Source: Dugong dugon | Lineage: Eukaryota; Chordata; Mammalia; Sirenia; Dugongidae | Direction of reading: 5' to 3' | Length of the DNA: 64,000 nucleotides | Assembly (NCBI GenBank): GCA_030035585.1 | Contig: CM057466.1 | Coordinates: 56,675,233 to 56,739,232, forward strand | Part shown: piece by piece, positions 22,339 through 33,329 of the stretch | Position numbering within the stretch: position 1 is the stretch's first letter | Layout: every line of letters begins with the position of its first letter | Position numbers and translations under genes: made by a program | Notes under the pieces: model-generated | What the model was told of the DNA's origin: nothing | Seen by the model: the letters and a program-made list of their open reading frames with translations, nothing else | The model's database searches: none

Positions 22339-22503
22339 CTCAGTAATAGAAAAATCAATGGAAACCTTTTAGTAAAAGAAACTGGTCAATCTGTCTTTCT
22401 TTGCGGGTCAGCACCACTAGAGGACTAATACACTCAGTAATAGAAAAATCAATGGAAACCTTTTAGTAAAAGAAACTGGTCAATCTGTCTTTCTTTGCGG
22501 GTC
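22316..22503 (+). repeat. Perfect 94-bp tandem duplication across an LTR end
   Basis: Positions 22316-22409 and 22410-22503 are identical by eye. The unit begins with the last 23 bp of the LTR (from 'agcaccactagagg') and continues into flanking DNA to 'tttgcgggtc'. Zero divergence implies a recent event or an assembly artefact. Confidence 0.95.
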
Positions 22504-22667
22504 TGACCTTCCTTTGCTCAAATGAACTTGACTTCTGTCTGATAGTTGTAGGGTCTGCCATTGGAAAATGCAATGTTAAGATGGCAGAATAATAAATGAA
22601 TTTTCAGCTTTGTCAAACACTTGTTTTTATCTGTCAATAGATTTTCATATTACTATGTTGTTGAGGA

Positions 22668-22880
22668 GGAGTCCCTGGGAAGCACAAATGTTTAACTCAC
22701 TTGGCTACTAACGAAAATGTAGGCAGTTCAAATACACCCAGAGGTGCCTCAGAAGAAAGTCCTGGAAATCTACTTCTGAAAGATCATAGCCACTGAAAAC
22801 CCTACGGAGTGTAGTTCTACTCTGACACACATGGAATTGCCATGAGTCAGAGTCAAACTGAATGGCAACCGTTTTAAATT
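22668..22880 (+). mobile_element. AfroSINE, type c
   Basis: Head 'ggagtccctgggaagcacaa', diverged B-box 'cagttcaaatacacc', type-c body 'gaggtgcctcagaagaaagt', and tail 'gaatggcaaccgtttt'. Confidence 0.9.
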
Positions 22881-23239
22881 GTTTTGGTGTTTTTGAGGAA
22901 TACATTTAAATCATTACATACATTTCTTTTCTGATGAGTATTTTAGAGGGTGATCCCATGAATATTAAATTATTTGTTAGTTACTGTTGGAAGATTACCT
23001 TACCAGGCCCTATAATTAAACAGTCTCAGATGCAGCCTGTGACCGATGACAAAGACAGATAAAGGCACAGGTCCACAGAGGTGCAAACTGAATTTACAAA
23101 TGGTATACATTAAAGCGGATTGGGTGTCTAAGAGGAATTTCCACCAATAACAGTCCATGGCACTGCTTGGCACCATTCATCTCTCACTATGGCCTCAGTG
23201 TTGGTTGAGACCACACCAGACTGACAATGAGCAACAGTT

Positions 23240-23700
23240 ATAAAGACACCTACTGATGTTCAAGGCTGTTCTTTATAGCACTATTTAAAATAGCAAAATT
23301 TCAAAATAATCTAAATGCACGTCAACAAGGTTCTAGTTAAATAGACTGTGGTACGTAGAATTCTCACCTTCTATGCTGGAGACTCGGGTTCAGTTCCCTG
23401 CCAATGCTCTCATGCTCAGCCACCATGCATCTGTTGGTGGAGGCTTGCGAATTGCTCTGATGCTGAACAGGTTTCAGCAGAGCTTTCAGATTAAGACAGA
23501 CTAGAAATAAAGGTATGGTGATCTACTTCTGAAAATCAAAGCAAGTTCTAGGCATTTGTATATACTTGTACGTACATATAATATGTCAGGAAGAAAACAC
23601 AAGAAATTGATAGTGATTATAGGTTGTTTGGGGGAGGATAATTCAGACACTAGGGTAGGAGGGAGACATGTTTCAGTGTAAACCCTTTTATATGTGTGGT
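23240..23700 (+). mobile_element. Old L1M 3' fragment, sense, split by a SINE
   Basis: 'ttctttatagcactatttaa' and 'ctaaatgcacgtcaacaagg' match the L1 ORF2 C-terminal stretch. An A/T-rich 3' UTR-like segment follows after a SINE insertion at 23337-23541. Confidence 0.65.
23337..23541 (+). mobile_element. SINE with tRNA-Gly-like head and AfroSINE-like body
   Basis: The head 'gtagaattctcaccttctat..' with 'gggttcagttccctgccaat' resembles a nuclear tRNA-Gly gene from the D-arm region to the acceptor stem. The body contains 'ggtggaggcttgcgaattgc' and the 'ggtgatctacttctgaaaat' segment shared with type-c AfroSINEs. An imperfect duplication of CAAG(G)TTCTAG flanks it at 23326-23336 and 23542-23551. 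A second, longer copy lies at 62923-63222. Confidence 0.82.
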
Positions 23701-24488
23701 AGCTTTGGAGTGTGTCAGCTTGGCTAGGCTGAACTACATTTCCCTCTATTCTCTTTCCTGTGTGTTTCCAGTTAGAATAGGTCACAAAGGACATTACAAT
23801 GAAATCTTTGGTGGGTGGAAGTGAAGCACAAGCTGTTTTGTAGCTTACATATATTGTCACTTACCTGCTGTCAGTTTCCCTTGTTGGCATGGGGCAGAGC
23901 TGGGTCTGTAAATGCTCCACCTTCCACTGGATCCTTTTTCAGCTTCTCTGATTCTTGGGCCAGTTCTGACTCCTGTGTTCAGCTGTGTGACAAAGGATGC
24001 TGGCTTCTCCTGCAGGACACCAAGGTCAGAGGTAAAGAGAGAGTTGTGCTTCATTCCTATTTTTACATGCCTCAAAAAATTGTAAAGGACAAGACCCAAC
24101 TTACCAAGTTCTCCTAAACAAGTCCTTCAGTTTTTAGAAGTATTTTTTTTCATGGTGAATAAGAACTTCAGAACAGAGGTGCCTGGCATATTGAGGGTGG
24201 CTGGCCTAGGAGTAGCCCCACTCCATTTTTGTTACAAGCTCCTGCTTCTGCATTCCTGAGAATGTAACCTGGACTTCTTCCATTCACGTGCATATGGACT
24301 TGGGCTTCTGGCTGGATGGAATGAACAGAGCCTGCCCACCCCTGCCCCCAGCAATTATCTTGTTAACCAACCTGGCTTTTGCCCCAAAAGCCACTTTTAA
24401 CAAATAAGGGTGGGAGTTAAGAATGTGATTGCAGGAGAATGAGTTTACCCTGGAGGCTATGTGCAGGAGCCTTAAAATCAAAACACTT
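23701..24488. other. Unclassified, possibly repetitive sequence
   Basis: The stretch from 23707 ('gagtgtgtcagcttggctag') has the feel of an old dispersed repeat, but I cannot name the family. The frames at 23815-24117 on both strands overlap and look fortuitous. Confidence 0.35.
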
Positions 24489-25086
24489 GACCAAAGTAAA
24501 ATGGCTGTCTGGGCCTGAATTCAGACTCCATCTTGACTTATTTTAACTTCTTCAACAATCAGTGACCCTGGTACAGAATGACTAAGCCTGTGACTAAGAA
24601 AATGTTTTCTCTTTGTCACTAAGCTAAGGGAGAGTTCCTGATGCCAGCAGACTTAAGTACATAACAGGTTTTCCTCTGCAACCATCAAACCCTTAGGCAC
24701 ATAACAAAAGAAACATTTTCAATGTTCTTAAGTGAGGGTGTTGACACATGATCCTCATCAGAAGTCCCCTCAGCAGCCCTCAGGAAAAGTTTAAGATAAT
24801 TACCTTGTGAATACCTATTAACCCCCCTTAGTCACGTATTCAAACTAACCAATCCTAATGGCCCACATTCAAACTAAGCAATCCAAATAGCCCACATTCG
24901 TGTTTCCAACCAATCACTGTAAAGCCCCCTCTTTGGGTTGTCCCACCTCCAGATTTCCTGATCTTGCTGCCCTATATGTATCTCCATGAAACAGCTGCCC
25001 CTTGGATTTGTTGGTTTTTACTTTGTGAAAGTCTCCCCATTCGAATGTTTCTTATGCTTTCATTAAATCTCTCTCTCCTTCCTCAG
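24489..25086 (+). mobile_element. Probable ERV1-type LTR
   Basis: Compositionally LTR-like, with three CCAAT-type boxes within 90 bp (24849 'ccaatcc', 24879 'gcaatcc', 24910 'ccaatcactg'), a downstream TATA-like 'ccctatatgtatc', and a polyadenylation signal ATTAAA near 25062. Boundaries are a best guess from TG and CA. No proviral genes follow. Confidence 0.5.
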
Positions 25087-28000
25087 AGGCAACCACTTTC
25101 TCTTCTTTATGCTCTTTCATCTCGTAATTATATCCATATTCTTATACTTTGTATCTATCTTGTAATCAGCATACAGTTGGTCTTGCTTTTTAATCCAGTG
25201 TCTTCTACATCTGAGGCTCCAATTACCTGATGTTAAATCATTTGATATTGTACCACAGGTCATTGAAACTTTGTTCATTTTCTTAAGTCTTTTTTCTCTA
25301 TGTTTAGAGATGCATAGCTTCTATTGACCTATCTTTGAGTTCACTAAAGCCTTGTTATATAGTGTCCAATATGCTTTTAAGCCCATTCAATGAAATTTTC
25401 ATTTCAGAATTTATTTCAGTTCAGTTCTAAAATTTCCATTTGGGTATTTTCTTATAATTTTCATTTTTCTCCTGCAATTTTCCCATCTGTTCACTCATTG
25501 TGTTTATCTTTTTGTTTATAATCTTTAAACATATCTAAAATAGCAGTTTCAAAGTACTTGTCTGTCAATTTCTACATCTGTGTCATCTCTGGATTTTTCT
25601 CTATAGACTAATACCTCAGCTCCCCACATTATGTGACACATTTTCCTGCTTCTTCACGTGACTAACGATTTTGTATGGTTTACTGGACATTATGGACTCT
25701 ATTTATTCATAGTCTGGAATTTTTGTTTGCTTTTAAAGTGAATTGAATTTTGTTCTTGAAGGCAGTTACTTTCCTGGTGGATCAGTCTGATCACATTAAG
25801 GCTTAGTTTAAGTTTTGTTAGGATGAGTCCAGCCAAGCCCTTACTCTAAGGCTAAGTGTGGTCTTAGAGTCTCATGTGAATGCTTGGGATATGCAATGAT
25901 GTTTCTCCAGTCTCTCTAGTTAGTACTCCAAATCTCCCAACACTGTGCAACCTCAAGAATTTCTCTGTTCAGCTCACAGCATCCGCCCCCCTCACCACCA
26001 TTTTCTCCAGAACTGTTCTTGCAGAATCTTGCCCTGTGCATGCAAGACTTAGTGTTTAGCCAAAGACTCAAGGGGACCTCTAGGCAGATTTATGGAACTT
26101 CTCTGTACCTGCACACAGCTATCTCTGCTCTGGTACCCTTTCCTGCAAATTCTAGCAGCCTCAGCGGCTTTGTACTCAGATCTCTGTTTCCTTTACCCAG
26201 CAACACGGTTGCTTTCTATTTGATTCCACTTCCCTTTGCCTTGGTTTGGAAAGTATTCATAGGCAGGAAACCGGGATGAATGTGAAGCCGACTTTGTGTA
26301 TTTCTTTTCTCTTAAGGATCACATCCCTGTACTATTGTCCAATGTCTATAAAAGAGTTGCCTCACATATTTTGTTCAGTGTTATAGTTAAGTTGGTAGAG
26401 TAAGTCTAAAACTTGTTACTCACTTGTGGTCAGAACTGGAAGGCTGTCTCCTATATTCAGATTTCTAAATAATATGAGTATACTTGATTCATTGGTTTTA
26501 GACATTAACTATTAGCTTCCTGTTACACAACAACTTAAACTCCTCTTTCCCTCTTCATAGTCTCATAATATAATCACATCTCAGTTTTGGTTATATTCAT
26601 ACTCAGAGTTTTAATTATTATGGATTTGTAAGTCGTGTTCATTGCTAAGCCAAATTGATCACATTTCTTTTCCTTTTCAAATTTTGTTTCTCCTGGAGTT
26701 AATATCTAGTCGGCTTCTTTTATCTGCTTAGTTTTTTAAAAATATCTAAGTTTTCCCTCCCCCACCAATACCTCCCTTACCTCTAAGTATAAGTGCTTCT
26801 CAGTAACGTTTTTTACTGGAGGCCCTGACTTCCTGCTTGAATGCTCAGTTGACCTGTGGTTATACAGCTGATTATCTGGAACTCCCCATGAGTATCATCC
26901 TGGGAATTCCCTTCCTTCTTTCCCCTGTTTACTGAAACCATGTTTCACTCTCTTTTGGCTTATTTTATTTTTATGAAGTGTATTCTCCAGCACCTTCTTG
27001 AGAAAAGGTGCATGGGGGTATATATGTATATATATATTTTTTTAGTTTCTTTACATACCTAAGATATGTCTTTATTCTACTCTCACACTTGATTGATGGT
27101 TGGCTGGGTATAGAATTCCAGGTAGAAAATAATTTATGCTCAGAATTTTGAGGCTATTACTTCACTATGTTCTAGCATCCTACGATGGTGTTGAAAAGTT
27201 TGATTTCATTCTAATACTTGATCCCTTATACGTGACCTATATTTCCTCTTTGGAAGCTTTTAGACTCATTCATTAGTTTATGAAATTTTATGATGATGTG
27301 GGTCTTAATGTGGGCCTTTCTTCATTTTTTGTACTTGGCACTGGGCTTTCCAAATCAAAGACTCACATCCTTCACATTTTCTTGTATTATTTCTTTGGTA
27401 ATTTTCTCCCCCACCCCATTTTCTTTTTAATCTGAATCTGGTATTCCCAGTATTTGGAAGTAGAAATTCCTGGATAGACCCTCTCTGGTTTGTCTTCTTT
27501 AGAGAAAAACCTCTAGTTTCATTATGAATAGTATGGGGTAGAGTGATGGTGAGGAGTACAGAAAAACCTGTGAAAGCCAGAAACTGTGTAAGGCAAAAAC
27601 CTGTCGGAGAAGGAAAACTCAAATATTTTCCGCTAATAGAGAGCAATAAGAAACTGGTAAGACTGTACTCTGTCAAAGATGGAAAACTTGTGAGACCTGG
27701 AAAAACAAGGTAGTCCCATCGAGTTCCAGCTCTCACAGGTTTCACTGTAATTGCTTGACTGCAGTGTAGAGTGGGAACTTGACTGCTTCTTTCACAGACT
27801 TTCAAACAGTCTGGCTGTTCTGAGCACCACTCTTTTATACCTATCTTTAGCAGTAACTGCTGCCTTTAATATTTGAGCATTTCTGGGGTTAGCAAAATAA
27901 ACCAAATCGCTTCCCATACTATACACCACACCCTGCAAATACTTAGGTTTGACCTTCCTCTTTTGTACTGAATCGCTTACCATTTCTCCATCAGCTTTTG

Positions 28001-28175
28001 TCCTCCTATATTTTTGTCTGGGGTTTGAGATCTTTCAGTCTCATTGAATTTCTAACTTTATGTTAGTTTCTTGTTTTCATTGTTTCAGGATTTTTTTTTT
28101 TCTTTTTTGAAAGGAGAAGGGAATGGAAATGTTTTTATTCTGCCATCTTGTTATCAAATTTTTTAAATTGATGAT
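25087..28175 (-). mobile_element. Ancient L1M-type LINE, 5' region, antisense
   Basis: Long diverged antisense L1M sequence. Landmarks include 'ggacattatggactctattt', 'ttaaggatcacatccctgta', 'gatggttggctgggtataga' and 'attctgccatcttgttatca'. Several of these belong to the 5' UTR/ORF1 side of old mammalian L1s. It may comprise more than one copy. A MITE interrupts it at 27559-27747. 27750-28000 is unassigned. Confidence 0.6.
27559..27747. mobile_element. 189-bp Tigger-like MITE with terminal inverted repeats
   Basis: The left end 'cagaaaaacctgtgaaagc' and right end 'gctctcacaggtttcactg' are inverted repeats (16 of 19 positions). TA dinucleotides flank both sides (27557-27558 and 27748-27749), the target duplication of Tc1/mariner-superfamily elements. 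There is no coding capacity. Internal sub-repeats of the type 'gaaaacttgtgagacctgg' echo the TIRs. Confidence 0.82.
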
Positions 28176-28319
28176 TTTCTCTCCCTGCCTCTCTCCTTTC
28201 CTTTCTTTTATCCCCAGGATCTCAGATACTGGAGATGAAGTTCATCATGTTCCTCAGCTCTTCATTGTTAGTGCAAGGCCTCTGTCTTCACGTTAGTGAA
28301 GAAAACAAAAGAAGCCATT

Positions 28320-29150
28320 GGGAAGCTTACAGCATAAATAAGTAAAAGCTAGCAAATAAATAAATATTTAATTACAGAAATTAGCACTATACCCCAAATG
28401 AACAGGATGCTGTAAGAGAAAATAAGTGCGGGGGCTGGGGGGAGGTTGGGGATGTACTTAGATAGAGTGGCTAGGGAATGCCTCTCTAAAGAAATGCCAT
28501 TGATACTAAGGCTTTAAAGGAGTTGGCTCTTGAAGAGGAGGAAAAGGTGTTTGAAGAGGTGACAGGAGGTCAGTGAAGCTGGTGCGCAGTAGACAAGTAG
28601 GAGAGGGGCTCCGGATGAGGTTGTTGAGGGCCCCGGTCATGCAGGGTCTTTTCAGCTAGCTAAGGACTTTAGATTTTATCTGAAGTGCATTGGGAAGACA
28701 TTGGTGGGGGTTGGGGTGGGGGGTTATTTTTTGCTTTAAAATATCACTATACATGGTGACTACTGTACATGGTCCCAAGGAGCCCTGGTAGTGCAGTGGT
28801 TAAGAGCTTGGTTGCTAACCAAAAGGTTGGCAGTTCGAATTCACCAGGGGCTCCTTGGAAACCCTACGTGCAGTTCTACTCTCCTATAGGGTTGCTATGA
28901 GTCAGAATCGATTTGACGGCAATTGGTATGCATGGTGTGTGTGAAACAGATTGAGGGTGGTGGTAGAAGTAGAAGTAGGGAGAACAGGCTACCACTGCCG
29001 TTCAGGTGAGAGGGATGATGGTTCTGACTAGGGTGGCAGCAGTGGAGAGGGAGAGGAGTGGATGGAGTCAGGATTTATTTTGGAGGTAGAACAGGCAGGA
29101 TTTGTGATGGACTGGAAGTGAGGAGTGAGGGAGAGGAACATGGGAGTTTA
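28320..29150 (+). mobile_element. Ancient LINE 3' UTR-type repeat (L1ME-like), split by AfroSINE
   Basis: Diverged sense sequence with 'gtcatgcagggtcttttcag', 'ggactttagattttatctga', 'ctagggtggcagcagtggag' and 'gaggtagaacaggcaggatt'. These landmarks recur at 33330-34170 and 40350-40870. The family name is a best guess; that it is an old dispersed repeat is clearer. Confidence 0.65.
28774..28928 (+). mobile_element. AfroSINE, short type
   Basis: Head 'ggagccctggtagtgcagtg', B-box 'cagttcgaattcacc', 'gggctccttggaaaccctac' and the tail 'tcgatttgacggcaattgg'. Inserted in an old LINE relic. Confidence 0.92.
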
Positions 29151-29264
29151 CAGACCATGTGTCTGTGAGCCTGCAGTCACGTCTCCCAGCTCCCACAATT
29201 TACATATGAGATTTTGGTTTCTTTGTACCATACTCTGCAATGGCTGTCCTACAATACACACAAC

Positions 29265-29380
29265 CACCCTGGGAGAGGTTCAGTCTCTTGCCCTAAGTCA
29301 CAGAATAGTAGTAAGTGGACAAGTCCAGACATGACCCAGGCAGCCTAGCTCCAGAATCTATTATCTTAAACACTCTTCTA
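29265..29380 (-). mobile_element. MIR SINE fragment, antisense
   Basis: 'ccctaagtcacagaatagta', 'gtaagtggacaagtccagac' and 'ctagctccagaatctattat' in antisense MIR order. Confidence 0.72.
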
Positions 29381-31285
29381 CTTAATTTCCTCCCTCTGCA
29401 GGCAGATGAACCTTGCCAGGAATTGCCCTCAAGACCCTTTTTGGGTGTGGAACTGGCAAGGTCAAATTCAAGTACAGTGTTTGGGAAACAGCTTAGAATT
29501 TTAAACCAAAACTAAAAACAATCACCACCACTAACACCACCACCATCCCAAACCCACTGCTGTCAGTCGACAACAAAAACCCGAGAAAGCCATAAAGTGC
29601 GTATCGGAACCAGCCTAAGAGCGGTGGGTCCCTGACAAAAAATGGGGTTACCACTGGCTTTTCCAGAATTGGTTAAGCCACTGACCTCAGCAATGTAACT
29701 TTGGCTAACTCACTCCTGCTCGGGGGTGAAGATGAGTCAGCCTGGAAACCTTCATGCTGGGAGCTAATAATTAACTGGCCCTATTTCTGCCCCTCCTGGG
29801 CGTTAGCTCCATCCCCACCTCTGACGCAGGGCAGCCTGGGACACTACCAGCCTTGGGGATGGCAAGGCCACTCGTTTTTAACTGTGGGGAGATACCCTTA
29901 TCTCTAGCCATTACTTTCCTCAATTAATTTACACCTTCTCTTATCTTTACCATCTATCGTCTTCTCTTGGGAGACCAGTCTTTTCTGAGCCCCGCTCCTG
30001 CACTGGTGGAGGCACGCCTGTCCCTCCGCTGACCCCTCAGCAAGCCTCATTTGTTTCCCTGCCGGCACTCCTTGCTCCTGACCCTGTTCGGTCTCCCCTT
30101 TGATCTCGCTTGCTCCCCTCTGCCTGCACCTAGAGTTCCCCTTTCTCTTTCTCAGGCGTGGTCCCTGCCCATTCCAGGAATTCTCCTGATGCCAAGAGAC
30201 AGCGTTTCTGGGAGCTGAGCTCCTTTGTCCCTCCCAAAGCACAGGAAGGCTAGCAGGGGAAGTGGCCGTTTTTGCAGCCAGAGGAATGGGACTTGAGAAA
30301 ACAGGAGAGGTGGGGCTCCGGGCCCCCTAATCAAAAGAAAACCGGGGGTTAGAAGAGGGAGGCAGGAAATGAGGGGCTTTGCAGGGGCCAGCTTGAGCTC
30401 ATCCCTTCCACGAGCAGGCACGCAGTGGGCGCCTACTAAGTGCAGGTGTCGTGCTAATGCGCTGAGACATAAAATAAAGAACACCGGATCTGATGGCTGA
30501 CCAACCCTCCCTAAACCTAGCCCTGCGACATGGTGAGGAAGGAACTTGGCTTTGGAAGATGGAAAGCTGCACAGACCCAGATGTTGGCTTCTGGTAGGGG
30601 CTCTTGCAGAGGGAGGGGGCTGAGTTGAGAAGGAGCCTCGGGCAGAAGTGGGCTCTGGTTGGGGCACACTTTTTCTAACCTGGCTTTATTTTGGCCTGAG
30701 CTAGCCCTTCTGCTTCCCCCCCACCCCCACCCCACCCCCGCCACCACCACCACCACCTCTGTTTTCAGCCTGCTATTAAGGATAACCCTTAACACCTGCA
30801 GGGGTTTCCATGCTTCCCTTTTTTCTAGATCTCTTTGGTCCAGCATGTCTCCCTGCAATGCCAGCTCTGGGCTAGTCCTGGTCATTCTGCAAATGCAAAA
30901 GTGTGTCCTTATTGCCACCACCAATGTTTGCTGTGGCCTGCAGGGGAGGGGCAGGCCCTGCGGCGATTGGCACAACTTCATGATGGGGGAGGACCCAGCA
31001 CCCAGGGTGGGGGTCCCTCAAGCCTGCTCTGAGAGCGCCAGCCTGCAGCCTAAGCTTGGGGCGCCCTTGCTGGGTGCATGTGGAAAACAACACCCTGCCT
31101 TTATAGCAGCTTTCATTTTCAGGGAAAAGGCCTGCAATTTAACCCTTTCAAGATTCGATTATTTTCCGCTTTGAATTTTTTTTTTTTTTTTAATACCATG
31201 TGTTTTCATTAATGGAAACATACTGAGTCATGAAGTGTGTTTAAATTTTTGGTTGGTAATATGGATTTTGAGAAATATTGTCTGT
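29381..31285. other. Unique GC-richer sequence, no gene recognised
   Basis: Largest repeat-poor block in the window. Frames of 154-171 aa at 30152-30981 (minus) and 30659-31174 (plus) overlap on opposite strands, are low-complexity in places (a C-rich tract at 30717-30757) and show no domain. A T run lies at 31178-31191. Conservation would have to be tested by alignment. Confidence 0.4.
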
Positions 31286-31770
31286 TAAAAAGCAAAGATA
31301 TCACTTTAAGGACTAAGGTGCACCTGACCCAAGCTATGGTATTTTCACCTCATATGAATGTGAAAGCTGGACAATGAACAAAGAACAACAAAGAAGAATT
31401 GATGCCTTTGAATTATGTTGTTGGTGAAGAATGTTGACTATACCATGGACTGCCAGAAGAATGAACAAATCTGTTTTGGAAGAAGTACAGCCAGAATGCT
31501 CCTTCGGAGCAAGGATGGTGAGACTTTGTCTCATGTACTTTGGACATGTTATCAGGAGGGACCAGTCCCTGGGGAAGTACATCATGCCTGGTAAAGTAGA
31601 CGGTCAATGAAAAATAGGAAGACCCTCAATAAGATGGATTGACTCAGTGGCTTCAACAATGGGTTCAAGCATAACAGTGCAGGACTGGGCAGTGTTTCAT
31701 TCTGTTGTACATAGGGTCACTATGAGTCAGAACTGACTCGATGGCACCTAACAACAAAAACAACAACTAC
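31286..31770 (+). mobile_element. RTE (BovB-type) LINE 3' fragment
   Basis: The longest continuous RTE piece in the window. It reads through the C-terminal domain of the reverse transcriptase ORF ('gaattgatgcctttgaatta', 'ctataccatggactgccaga', 'cttcggagcaaggatggtga') to the short 3' end 'atggcacctaacaacaaaaa'. The frame is broken. Its last ~35 bp before the AAC tail resemble the AfroSINE 3' end. Confidence 0.9.
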
Positions 31771-31907
31771 ATGGTTACCACAGGACTTTTAAAGTTCTCG
31801 AACCCCATAATTAGTGGGTGCCCGTCAGTGCCTCCAGAACTTGGTTGCTGATGTTTTTCATTGAGTCTTCCTTTAGGTTACATGGGGAATCTCTGGTTTT
31901 CCAAATA

Positions 31908-31910
<3 letters not shown>

Positions 31911-31943
<33 letters not shown>

Positions 31944-31969
31944 CAAAACAAAACAAAACAAAACAAAAA
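31911..31969. repeat. (CA)n followed by (AAAAC)n
   Basis: Roughly 30 bp of CA units followed by five to six AAAAC units. Confidence 0.95.
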
Positions 31970-32547
31970 CCTACCAGGGCTCCCTAACTATTACACGGGA
32001 AAACATAATATGCTTACAAGGCTTATCTAGAGGTACAAAAGCCAAAAGAGACAAAATTTTTACCCAATCACACTTTCTGGTTGCACTACCTCACTTGCAA
32101 GCCTCATACCCCAGCTATTTTGCTTCAACTAACGTTTCTTTCACCTTTTGCCATTATGCAAGTCCCCAGTGGAGGGCAGTAAATACTTTCAGTGGTAAAA
32201 GAATACCCCCAAATAACCTGAGAGCCAGAAAAAAGTGGATGGTATACCATATATACCATAGGTCATGAGAGGGTTTAAAAAAATACTAAAATCTGGAAAG
32301 ATATATACACCACTGTAACATGGGATGTCCTAGAAGAGTGGGAGACAGGAGGGAGCTGGCAGGACTTTTCACTTACATTTTCTACACTTGTGTTGTAATC
32401 AAAAGAATGTATTGTTTGTGTGATTTACAAAATTCTTTGAGGGACAGTGGGGGCCTCAGTGTCCTCGTGAACACATTGTCCTGTGCAGAAGTGAACACAC
32501 CCTGTCTGTCATTCATTTGACTAATATGTGTTGAGTACCTACTATTT

Positions 32548-32717
32548 GGAGTCCCTGGGTTGTGCAAACAATTAATGTGCTCAAATGCTAACCAAAAAGT
32601 TGGAAGTTCAGTTTCACCCAGAGGTACCTCATAAGAACAACCTGGAAGTCTACTGAAAAATCAGGCATTGAAAACACAGTTCTACTCTGACACACATGGG
32701 GTTGCCATGAGTTGTTT
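32548..32717 (+). mobile_element. AfroSINE, type c, 3' truncated
   Basis: Head 'ggagtccctgggttgtgcaa', body 'cccagaggtacctcataaga', cut after 'gttgccatgag'. The next base begins a truncated ERV-L LTR, so a deletion probably joined the two elements. Confidence 0.85.
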
Positions 32718-33276
32718 GCTCTGGATTCTGCATCTGGCTTATCATCATCTGACCTCCAGTTCTTGGTACTCGAGCCAGTAGACTACCATGTTGCCTACTG
32801 ATCTTGGGATTCATCAGTCTCCGAAGCCTCTAAGCCAGCAGCTTACTGTCTTGCCTGCAGATCTTGGATTCGTCAGCCTCTGCAGCCCGTGAGCCAGTGC
32901 CTTGCGGTCTGACCTGCCGAGTCTTGGGTTCGTCAGCCCCTGCAGCTATGTGAGTCAGGAGAAGCCTCTAGCCTGATGCTTGACCCATGGACTTGGAACT
33001 TGACAGCCTCTACAACTGCGTGAGCCATTTTCTTGAGATAAATCTTTCTCTCTCTCTCTCTGTTTCACCAGTTTTGGGAGCCCTGGTGGTGCATTGGTTA
33101 AGTGTTTGGCTGTTAACCAAAAGGTCAGCAGTTTGAATCCACCAGCTGCTCTTTAGAAACCCAATGGGGCAGTTCTACTCTGTCCTATAGGTTTGCTATG
33201 AGTTGGAATCCACTCAATGGCAACAGATTTCTGATTTTCACTGGTTTTGCTTTTCTAGAAAACCCAGCTTAAGACA
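32718..33276 (+). mobile_element. ERV-L LTR (MLT2-like), 5' truncated, with SINE inside
   Basis: Matches, block by block, the LTR at 56269-56847: 'gctctggattctgcatctgg', three repeated 'cagcctctgcagcc' type modules, 'tgagccattttcttgagata' and the terminal 'cccagcttaagaca'. It lacks the first ~240 bp. An AfroSINE at 33076-33235 interrupts it near the 3' end. Confidence 0.85.
33076..33235 (+). mobile_element. AfroSINE, short type, inside ERV-L LTR
   Basis: Full short copy from 'gggagccctggtggtgcatt' to 'tggcaacagatttctga'. Target duplication TTTCACCAGTTTT (33063-33075) and TTTCACTGGTTTT (33236-33248) match at 11 of 13 positions. Confidence 0.92.
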
Positions 33277-33329
33277 AAGAGGCAGTGGGGAAACCACCTG
33301 GGAGGCCATTTCCATGAGTTGCCTCCACA

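Noticed and set aside
30152..31174. Frames of 154-171 aa on both strands
   Set aside because: They overlap antisense to each other, include proline-rich low-complexity stretches, and show no domain or splice context.
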